Assembly: GCA_011525385.1 (NCBI GenBank)
Contig: WTGF01000094.1
Coordinates: forward strand, 1 to 64,000
DNA: 64,000 nt
Reading direction: 5' to 3'
Origin: Chloroflexota bacterium
Lineage (GTDB): Bacteria; Chloroflexota; Anaerolineae; Aggregatilineales; Phototrophicaceae
Under the pieces are notes generated by a model. It was not told the origin of the DNA, searched no databases, and saw nothing but the letters and a program-made list of their open reading frames with translations. The position numbers and the translations under genes are program-made. Below, piece after piece: positions 57,424 through 64,000 of the stretch (the first letter of the stretch is position 1; the number at the start of each line of letters is the position of its first letter).

Positions 57424-59532
57424 ATGGCATTTGAATTGGAAGCTTTGGTCGGCCACCTTTATATTATCGGGGGCCGACCGATCAATGTTAACCCGCCCGG
57501 CGCGCTGGTCGTGGTAGCGCCGCAGGACGCCGCCCGAGGCCGTGAGGGCGATACTTTTTTCACGTTGATTGTCCCCTCGGGAACGATTGCGCCAACCACG
57601 TTTTATGAGCAATTGGCGGTATTGGCGGCGGAACGCTATTTCAATACCGGCGGCAGCGTCACGATTGCCATGCGAACGATGTTTCAAGTGCTTAACCGCA
57701 ACCTTTACGAACACAATCAAGCGCATAGCGAGTATGAGCAGCAGCAATTTGAGGCCAGCGCCATCGTTGCCGTCCTGCATGGGGACGATATGTACGTCGC
57801 GCGCGTTGGTCCGGTCGTCTCGGTATTGCAGACAGTTGGCTTGACCCTAACTTTCCCCGATGATTTTACCCAGGAAGAATCGCTCTACAGCGCGCCTTTG
57901 GGCATCTCGCCGGAACCGGAAGTTGCTATGGTGCGTTATGGCGTCGATGCGGGCAGCCGTCTGGTGCTCGCTGATGCCAACCTGTGTGAGATCCCTGTCG
58001 ATCAGCTAACCAGCATATTGTTGGAAAACGACATTAAACAAGTCTTGGACAGTCTGCGCAATACGATCAGGGTACAGGGACAATTGATGCTGGTGGAATT
58101 GGTTCCGCCGAACATCGAAAGCCCGGTACCGGCAGCGCCAGGCGAATCTTCGCTTGAGGTAAGCGCGAAGTTGAACGAAGCTCGGCTGCAATTGGAAAGC
58201 GACGGGTCGAGCGGACCGGTTCAGCGCAAGCGCGGATTGAGCGCCGTTTTGCGTTGGGGATTGGCGCGGTTGGCAGGGCGCGCGGCAGCCGTCGTTGGTG
58301 GCCTAAGCCGCTTGTTTCAGCGCTTTCTACCCTTGCCGCAACCTGGCAGTGACCGCAATCCCGCTGCGGGTTCGATGGCTTTGGCTGTCCTGCTGATACC
58401 CTTGTTCATTGTTGCTGTTGTCGTATTCTCCTGGGTCTCCAATACCGGGGAATCCGAATTTGAACAGTGCCTGCAACGATTGCAGGAGACAGCGAGCCTG
58501 GCGCGCTCTATGGACAACAGTAATCGCAGGAGTATCACCTCTGCCTGGAATGCGGCGCTGCAAGTCGTCGATGTTTGCGACAATATGCGACCTGACGATC
58601 CCGTGATCGAAGCGATGCGTCAAGAAGCGCAGGATGTTGTTGATACGCTCAACAATGTGCAGCGTCGCGTCGCTAATCCGTTGACGAATTTCCAGAATGC
58701 CAGCATCGCGCGTCTCCGGCTCAAGGGCACCGACATGTATGCGCTGGATACCAAGAATCACCTGGTATATCGTATAAAGATCTCGGACGATGGCACGGAG
58801 GCGGAGCGACAGGAGCCGGTGCCCAACATGCGGCGCGGAGCCACGGTAGACGGATTCAGCATCGGGCAAATCGTCGATATCGCCTTTGACGATGTTTCCA
58901 ACGAACTGGCGATGATCGACGAAAATGGCACGCTGGTTCGTTGCCGGCCACAGTTTATCATGATCTGCAACGCGCAGCGCATTCTGGGCGTCGAGCAGTG
59001 GGAAAACCCGTCGGCGCTGACGGTTTGGGGACGCCGACTGTACATACTGGATAGCGAAGGTGGGCAAATCTGGAAGTACGATCCCTCCGGCGCCAGTTAT
59101 CCCAGCGCGCCTCGGGAATATTTCACCAAGGACGCGCGTCCAAATCTGCGCAACGTCGTCGATTTCACCATCAGCCAGGCTGGCGATGTTTACGTCTTGT
59201 ACGATGACGGGGTCATGAAGAAATACAATGCCGGTGAAGAGAGGGCCTTCGCTTTTAGCGGATTCAACGAGGGCAGTGAACTTTACACGACCATGACCGA
59301 GGGCTTTTATCTCAATGACAGTCCCTTTGCGCCAGCATTTTTTGTGATTAGTCGCGGCGCCCGCGCGGTATACGAGACAACGCTTGCGGGTACTTTTATG
59401 GACAGCTATCAAGCGGTGGAGCAAGACAAATTTGAATTGCTCTCTGCCATAGTAGCCTATCCGATCCACGATATCATCTATGTGGCTTCTGGAAACAGCA
59501 TATTCCGCTTGCACAAGAGTCCCAATACCTAG
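57424..59532 (+). CDS. PP2C-like domain, membrane segment and external beta-propeller
   Basis: 702 aa. The N-terminal ~230 residues have the general pattern of a PP2C-like domain (GDTFFTLIVPSGTIA.., AIVAVLHGDDMYVARVGPVVSVLQ, GSRLVLADANLCEI), but the paired metal-binding Asp residues are not obvious, so it may be inactive. A linker leads to one membrane segment (SMALAVLLIPLFIVAVVVFSW, about 318-338) and then repeated NHL/beta-propeller-like strands (KGTDMYALDTKNHLVYRI, WGRRLYILDSEGGQIWKYD, QAGDVYVLYDDGVMKKYN). It may be a counterpart of the giant kinase at 46.3 kb: both combine a cytoplasmic signalling domain with an external domain. Start ATG at 57424 without a strong ribosome-binding site. 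Confidence 0.7.
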   Translation: MAFELEALVGHLYIIGGRPINVNPPGALVVVAPQDAARGREGDTFFTLIVPSGTIAPTTFYEQLAVLAAERYFNTGGSVTIAMRTMFQVLNRNLYEHNQAHSEYEQQQFEASAIVAVLHGDDMYVARVGPVVSVLQTVGLTLTFPDDFTQEESLYSAPLGISPEPEVAMVRYGVDAGSRLVLADANLCEIPVDQLTSILLENDIKQVLDSLRNTIRVQGQLMLVELVPPNIESPVPAAPGESSLEVSAKLNEARLQLESDGSSGPVQRKRGLSAVLRWGLARLAGRAAAVVGGLSRLFQRFLPLPQPGSDRNPAAGSMALAVLLIPLFIVAVVVFSWVSNTGESEFEQCLQRLQETASLARSMDNSNRRSITSAWNAALQVVDVCDNMRPDDPVIEAMRQEAQDVVDTLNNVQRRVANPLTNFQNASIARLRLKGTDMYALDTKNHLVYRIKISDDGTEAERQEPVPNMRRGATVDGFSIGQIVDIAFDDVSNELAMIDENGTLVRCRPQFIMICNAQRILGVEQWENPSALTVWGRRLYILDSEGGQIWKYDPSGASYPSAPREYFTKDARPNLRNVVDFTISQAGDVYVLYDDGVMKKYNAGEERAFAFSGFNEGSELYTTMTEGFYLNDSPFAPAFFVISRGARAVYETTLAGTFMDSYQAVEQDKFELLSAIVAYPIHDIIYVASGNSIFRLHKSPNT

Positions 59533-59656
59533 CGACGCTCGTCAGGCGCGGCTCACGTTCCCGATCCCAGCGGCGCGCCCAGCGAAGAACATGTAAAATC
59601 CAGCCACGGGCGTCTATACTGTGGCAAATTAGCTAGCGATTGAAGGTGGAGCGAAC

Positions 59657-60313
59657 ATGAGCAAGAGAGTACTGATCGTTTATGGCGGCTGGGACGGTCA
59701 CGATCCCAATGAGACCTCACATTTATTCGCGGGACTGATGAAAGACGCGGGGGTGGACGTGACGCTCTCGAAATCATTGGATAGCTTCCTTGACGCCGAT
59801 CTGATGGGATCTGTCGATATGGTCGTGCCGGTGTACACCATGAGCACAATTACAGCCGAGCAAGAAGCGGGTTTGCTGAATGCGGTCCGCGAAGGTGGCG
59901 TTCATGTCGCGGGATGGCATGGCGGCATGGCGGATGCTTTCCGCCAGAATACCGAGTATCAGTTCATGGTTGGCGGGCAGTGGGTGGCGCATCCGGGCAA
60001 TATCATCGATTATCGCGTCAACATTCGCGATCAGACGCATCCGATCACGGCGGGCATCGCCGATTTTGATATGCATTCGGAGCAGTACTATATGCATACC
60101 GACCCATCAAACCAGGTCCTCGCAACAACGACGTTCAGCGGTGATCACGCCGACTGGGTCGATGGCACAGTGATGCCTGTGGTTTGGACGCGGCGGTATG
60201 GAAAGGGCAAGGTATTCTATTGCTCGCTGGGGCATGTCATAGGCGATTTCGATGTCCCGGAAGCCCGCGAAATTGTGCGCCGCGGTCTACTATGGACGAT
60301 TGATTGCCTGTAG
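59657..60313 (+). CDS. ThuA-like protein
   Basis: 218 aa. [21 protein letters not shown] at the start, then [40 protein letters not shown], a central [14 protein letters not shown], and the late [21 protein letters not shown] match the ThuA family (a class I glutamine-amidotransferase-like fold). Members are linked to trehalose or other sugar use, with no firmly established reaction. GGTGGAG lies before the ATG. It is convergent with the next gene, 14 bp apart. Confidence 0.88.
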   Translation: MSKRVLIVYGGWDGHDPNETSHLFAGLMKDAGVDVTLSKSLDSFLDADLMGSVDMVVPVYTMSTITAEQEAGLLNAVREGGVHVAGWHGGMADAFRQNTEYQFMVGGQWVAHPGNIIDYRVNIRDQTHPITAGIADFDMHSEQYYMHTDPSNQVLATTTFSGDHADWVDGTVMPVVWTRRYGKGKVFYCSLGHVIGDFDVPEAREIVRRGLLWTIDCL

Positions 60314-60327
60314 AAGCGGGGCTTGCT

Positions 60328-61107
60328 TTATTCTGTGTCGCAGGGCGCCATGCGCCGCCGAATTGGGGAGAGATCGCGGTGGCGGAACATGATCTGTAGG
60401 ACGCGCAGCGCCGCCTCCCCGGCGATAGAGGGCGACATCTTGGACACGCCGCGCTCGCGGTCCGGAAAATGTATCGGGATCTCCTTGATCCTGTAACCGA
60501 GTCTGTACATCACATAGATGACTTCTACTTGAAAGACGTACCCGTTTGCCTTGATCCGGTCCAGGTCCAGGCCGATGAGGCAATTGCGATGGAACAGCCG
60601 GAACCCGCCCGTGGTATCACGGACAGGAATCCCCAGGATGCTCGGCGTATAAAGCCGATTCGCCCACCAGCTGAGCAGCTTGCGGATGGGACCCCAGCGC
60701 TCGTCTACGCTGCCGCCGGCGACATAACGCGACCCTAGTACGACATCGTGTGTTCGCGCTTCTTCCAGCAATTGCGGGATGTATTTGGGCTGATGTGAGA
60801 AATCGGCATCCATCTGAATGATCAGTTGAGCGTCGAGGACCAACGCGCGTTTGTAGCCCGCTATGTACGCCGGTCCCAAGCCTTGCTTTTGCGGTCGATG
60901 CAGGACGTTGACCTTGCCCCGGTATGCTTGGCTTTGGGCGATTTGATCGGCGATTTTGCCCGTGCCGTCCGGGGAATTGTCGTCGACGATCAGCAGATGG
61001 AAGTTCCTAATATCTAGCCTGAAAAGAGCGTCGACAAGTTCAGGTATGTTTTCCCGCTCATTGTAGGTCGGCAGGATGACCATCACTTTAGGGAACTCGG
61101 CAGACAT
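60328..61107 (-). CDS. Polyprenol-phosphate mannosyltransferase-like GT2 enzyme
   Basis: 259 aa from MSAEFPKVMVILPTYNERENIPEL (61107). The longer ORF start at 61170 adds 21 residues not expected in the family. GT2 motifs: VDDNSPDGTGKIAD (Asp pair for UDP/GDP-sugar), QMDADFSHQPKYIP (DxD-like DAD), SRYVAGG, DTTGGFRLFHR. It matches DPM1-like enzymes that make polyprenyl-phosphate mannose from GDP-mannose. There is no C-terminal membrane domain, so it is the soluble type. It could feed GT-C enzymes such as those at 16.6 and 51 kb. Confidence 0.88.
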   Translation of the reverse strand: MSAEFPKVMVILPTYNERENIPELVDALFRLDIRNFHLLIVDDNSPDGTGKIADQIAQSQAYRGKVNVLHRPQKQGLGPAYIAGYKRALVLDAQLIIQMDADFSHQPKYIPQLLEEARTHDVVLGSRYVAGGSVDERWGPIRKLLSWWANRLYTPSILGIPVRDTTGGFRLFHRNCLIGLDLDRIKANGYVFQVEVIYVMYRLGYRIKEIPIHFPDRERGVSKMSPSIAGEAALRVLQIMFRHRDLSPIRRRMAPCDTE

Positions 61108-61272
61108 ATCATTCTCGCCCTGGGTTCGCTCAAGCGCCTCGCCAGGTGAAGTGGTCTCTTCCAAAATCATCCGTCACTGTCCATGCCGAGAGACTGAGCG
61201 CGATGGTACCCCGCCGTGAATATCCATTGTATATTCGTCTCAGTTAGATCTGGATGGAAATCAGGAGGCTTT

Positions 61273-63276
61273 CTAGTCGTCGAGAAGCGAATTGACGGCT
61301 TCGGCAACATGCCCCGGTGTAAGACCGAGTTCTTCGTAGATTCTCGTGTAGGGCGAGCTGGCCCCGAAGCGGTCGATCCCCAGCGCGATCCCTTCGTCGC
61401 CGATGTAGCGTTCCCAACCGAGCGTGGCCCCTGCTTCAATGCTGACGCGGCGACTTATGTCGGCGGGCAAGACGCTCTCGCGATAGTCGTCGTCCTGCTC
61501 TTCAAAACGCTTCCAACAGGGCATCGAAACTACCCGCACGCGGATATCCGACTCTTCGAGCAGTTCTGCGGCTGCCAGCGCGATGCTTACTTCGCTGCCG
61601 GTCGCCATAATGATCGCGTCAATATCGCCTGACGCATGTTCGGAAAGGACGTATGCGCCGCGGGTAACGCCTTCATGTATGCCTCGGTCGTTGCCGGCGA
61701 GCACCGGCAGATCCTGCCGACTGAGCACGATAGCCGCCGGATGATCAAGCTCGGCAATAGTCGCCCAGGCGCCGACGGTCTCCGTGGCGTCTGCCGGCCG
61801 GAATACATAAAGATTGGGCATGGCGCGCAGCGCCATCAAATGTTCAATGGGTTGATGGGTCGGTCCGTCTTCGCCAAGGCCGATACTGTCGTGCGTGAAG
61901 ACGTAGACAGTTGGGATGTCCATCAGCGCGCCCAGGCGCAGCGCCGGACGCATGTAGTCGCTGAAAGTAAAGAATGTGGCGCTATATGGCTTGACGATTC
62001 CCCCGTGCAGAGCCAGACCGTTGACGATAGCTCCCATCCCGTGTTCCCGGACGCCGAAGCGCAAGTTTCGTTCGGCCGCCCGTCCGGGACCCGTATCATT
62101 GGCGCCTTTGATCAAGGTCTTGGTACTGCCAGCCAAGTCGGCATCGCCGCCGATCATGGTCGGCGCATGGCGGGCTAGCGCATTCAGCGCGTCACCGCCG
62201 GCGTTGCGCGTGGCGACCTGTTGACCGGCTTGCCAACTAGGCAATTGGTCGCGCCAACCCTCGTTGAATTGCCCGGCTTGGGCGCGATCCCATTCGCTTG
62301 CCAAATCGGAATATGCGCCGCGCCAAGCGTCAAACGCGAGATTCCATTCCGCTTCGGCAGCCGCGCCCGCATCAAGGGCGCTGCGGAAGTGCTGCAAAGC
62401 CTCTGTCGGAATGAAGAATTTGGCATCCGGATCCCAGCCGAGAGCTTCTTTCGCCAGTCTTACTTCGTCGGCGCCGAGCGGACTGCCATGCGCGTCACTG
62501 GTTCCCTGCTTGTTGGGGCTGCCGTGACCGATGATGGTGCGTACCGCGATCAGGCTCGGTTTGTCCGTGACGGACTTCGCCGCTGTTATTGCTTGATCAA
62601 TTGCTGCGACGTCCGTACCGTCAGGTACACGGCTATAATGCCATCCCATCGCCCGGAAGCGCATGGCGATATCTTCGGTGAGAATCATGTCGGCATCACC
62701 GTCCAATGTGATTTGATTGTCGTCGTACAGGAATATCAGCTTGCCTAAGCCCCAATGACCGGCCAAGGCCGTTGCTTCTATACAGACGCCTTCCATTAGG
62801 TCGCCGTCGCTGACTAAGGCATAGGTGTAGTGATCAACAATCGTTCGACCGTCCCGGTTGAAGTGTTTGGCGAGATACGCTTCCGCCAGCGCCAAGCCTA
62901 CGGCCGTGGCCGCGCCTTGCCCCAGCGGGCCCGTTGTAGTCTCTACGCCTGGCGTATCGCCGTATTCCGGATGTCCCGGGGTGCTGCTGCCGAATTGCCG
63001 GAAATTCTTTATTTCCTCAAGTGACAGGTCGTAACCAGTAAGATGCAAAAGCGAATAAAGCAGCATCGAACCATGCCCGGCGCTCAATACGAAGCGATCG
63101 CGATTTGCCCAGTTCGGGTTTTTCGGGTTATGGCGGAGGTGCTTCGTCCACAGCGCGTACGCTAGTGGCGCCGCGCCCATCGGCAAGCCCGGATGGCCAC
63201 TGTTTGCCTTTTGCACCGCATCCATTGACAGGGTCCGGATCGTATTGATCGCCAAAGTCGCTAATTCTGCCACCAC
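61273..63276 (-). CDS. tkt: Transketolase
   Basis: 667 aa, full length. The thiamine-diphosphate region includes [27 protein letters not shown] and the [10 protein letters not shown] motif (about 155-188, with the NQITLDG loop). The central domain has [18 protein letters not shown], and the C-terminal part [14 protein letters not shown] and [15 protein letters not shown]. It transfers two-carbon ketol units in the pentose-phosphate pathway. The start is GTG at 63276, with GGAG 4 nt upstream. SpoVS lies upstream in the same direction but is separated by a terminator. Confidence 0.97.
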   Translation of the reverse strand: MVAELATLAINTIRTLSMDAVQKANSGHPGLPMGAAPLAYALWTKHLRHNPKNPNWANRDRFVLSAGHGSMLLYSLLHLTGYDLSLEEIKNFRQFGSSTPGHPEYGDTPGVETTTGPLGQGAATAVGLALAEAYLAKHFNRDGRTIVDHYTYALVSDGDLMEGVCIEATALAGHWGLGKLIFLYDDNQITLDGDADMILTEDIAMRFRAMGWHYSRVPDGTDVAAIDQAITAAKSVTDKPSLIAVRTIIGHGSPNKQGTSDAHGSPLGADEVRLAKEALGWDPDAKFFIPTEALQHFRSALDAGAAAEAEWNLAFDAWRGAYSDLASEWDRAQAGQFNEGWRDQLPSWQAGQQVATRNAGGDALNALARHAPTMIGGDADLAGSTKTLIKGANDTGPGRAAERNLRFGVREHGMGAIVNGLALHGGIVKPYSATFFTFSDYMRPALRLGALMDIPTVYVFTHDSIGLGEDGPTHQPIEHLMALRAMPNLYVFRPADATETVGAWATIAELDHPAAIVLSRQDLPVLAGNDRGIHEGVTRGAYVLSEHASGDIDAIIMATGSEVSIALAAAELLEESDIRVRVVSMPCWKRFEEQDDDYRESVLPADISRRVSIEAGATLGWERYIGDEGIALGIDRFGASSPYTRIYEELGLTPGHVAEAVNSLLDD

Positions 63277-63594
63277 ATCGCTCCAATCTTGTGTCCACTC
63301 GCGTTGCCCTGTGCATTATAACACCGGTTAATGGATGATGGTTGAGCAGGTTTTGCTGAAACGCCAGGAGGCCGTATCAACCAGAAGTGGCGTCAAGCGC
63401 CAAGTTTACTTTGTCAGGGATACCGCAAGAGTGAAGGCGGATCACTGCGGTTCGGTCAATATTATGGAGGCTCGGCTGGTCGAGAGGATTCGTTCAGGTA
63501 TCGCCGAAAACAAAAAGGTGAATACTGGTATTCACCTTCTCGTCGACATTTGCTGATTGCTTGGCGATCGCCAACCAGGATGATCAACTGCTCT
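63277..63594. other. Intergenic region between spoVS and tkt
   Basis: About 320 bp without a gene. It holds the spoVS terminator and presumably the tkt promoter; no strong promoter boxes are evident on the minus strand. Confidence 0.45.
63505..63538 (-). terminator. Intrinsic terminator downstream of spoVS
   Basis: Minus strand: AAGGTGAATAC, loop CA, GTATTCACCTT, then TTTGTTTTC. The stem is a perfect 11 bp. It ends 57 bp after the spoVS stop. Confidence 0.85.
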
Positions 63595-63933
63595 TTAGGG
63601 ACGCGGTTCAACGCGGAAGCGAACCGCCGTGCGCTCTTGACCGTCGATATCGACCTCTGTGAAGTAGGGCGTGCTGACGATGTCGATTTCATCCCGTTCC
63701 AGGTATCCCCTGGCAATTGCCAACGCTTTCACGGCTTGGTTAACCGCGCCCGCGCCAATGGCTTGAACCTCGGCAAGATGATGCTGTCGCATAACACCGG
63801 CAATGGCGCCTGCCACCGCGGTCGATCGCGAACGAGCCGAGACCTTGATTATATCCGGTTTATCTTCCGAGTATGGTCCAACGTCTTCTAGGTAAGAATC
63901 GGTCAGGGGTACGTGGCTTTCGTATTCGGACAT
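63595..63933 (-). CDS. spoVS: Stage V sporulation protein S-like (SpoVS/Alba-like) protein
   Basis: 112 aa. After a ~25-residue acidic extension the rest matches SpoVS: IIKVSARSRSTAVAGAIAGVMRQ, VQAIGAGAVNQAVKALAIARGYL, DIVSTPYFTEVDIDGQERTAVRFRVEP. SpoVS has an Alba-like nucleic-acid-binding fold and is found in many non-sporulating bacteria, including Chloroflexota; its role there is unclear. It is longer than the common ~86-residue form only because of the N-terminal tail. The window ends 67 bp beyond its start. Confidence 0.92.
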   Translation of the reverse strand: MSEYESHVPLTDSYLEDVGPYSEDKPDIIKVSARSRSTAVAGAIAGVMRQHHLAEVQAIGAGAVNQAVKALAIARGYLERDEIDIVSTPYFTEVDIDGQERTAVRFRVEPRP

Positions 63934-64000
63934 TCATCCCCCCTCTTGTCGGGAACAACCTTCGCAATACATAGAATAGCGTTAACGCAATTTTACAACT

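Overview
The window looks like chromosomal DNA of a Chloroflexota (Anaerolineae-like) bacterium. This is an inference from content, not a taxonomic search. It has a large atypical Ser/Thr kinase with a long Pro/Thr linker, a PP2C-like/beta-propeller membrane protein, a SpoVS-like protein, an NfeD/SPFH pair, a DUF1028 protein, Uma2 and DinB-like proteins, a GT39 glycosyltransferase, and scattered GGGCGA..TCGCCC palindromes between genes. No rRNA, tRNA, CRISPR array, transposase or integrase was seen.

Layout. 0.1-5.3 kb: a Wzz-like protein, then a small accessory patch (PIN-like nuclease, the C-terminal scrap of an Eco57I-type restriction-modification enzyme, and a two-gene unit with a deoxyribosyltransferase-like protein). 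The patch abuts an alcohol dehydrogenase gene whose 3' end is repeated, degenerate, on the far side. 5.7-20 kb: mostly ordinary genes (htpG, DUF1801, two VOC proteins, pncC, Uma2, DinB, two membrane-anchored repeat proteins, aldo/keto reductase, DUF1028, GT39, and a small-membrane-protein/NfeD/SPFH operon). 46.3-64 kb: a giant kinase, a YfhO-flippase fusion, a copper-type lipoprotein and membrane protein, PP2C-like/propeller, ThuA, polyprenol-phosphate mannosyltransferase, transketolase and SpoVS.

The unusual part is 20.0-45.8 kb, a 26 kb block entirely on the minus strand that looks more AT-rich than its flanks. Its upstream half has six tandem paralogues of a phage tail-fibre-like protein, a tail structural protein and two tail-tube-like proteins, one with Fn3 domains. 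Its downstream half has seven two-gene cassettes. Each cassette holds a modular protein and a secreted WD40-like beta-propeller. The modular proteins come in three types in strict order I-II-III-I-II-III-I, a tandem repeat of about 7.7 kb. In each type the N-terminal part is almost identical between copies while the C-terminal part and the start of the partner propeller vary. The 3' end of the class A propellers is nearly constant again.

All six tail-fibre genes and all seven cassettes are preceded by the same leader: a hairpin with a 17-nt near-invariant loop (GGCTTGYGACAGGGCGA on the minus strand) and arms that differ in sequence yet stay paired. A fourteenth, broken copy marks the left end of the array. 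Only the first cassette has an intact start codon and full-length N-terminus. In the other six the ribosome-binding site leads into an immediate stop or a non-start codon. The best reading I can offer is a variable-cassette system, with one expression-ready copy and six apparently silent or re-initiating copies, attached to a domesticated phage-tail module and tied together by one leader element. The function (antigenic or receptor variation, or effector/partner diversification) is not shown by the sequence.
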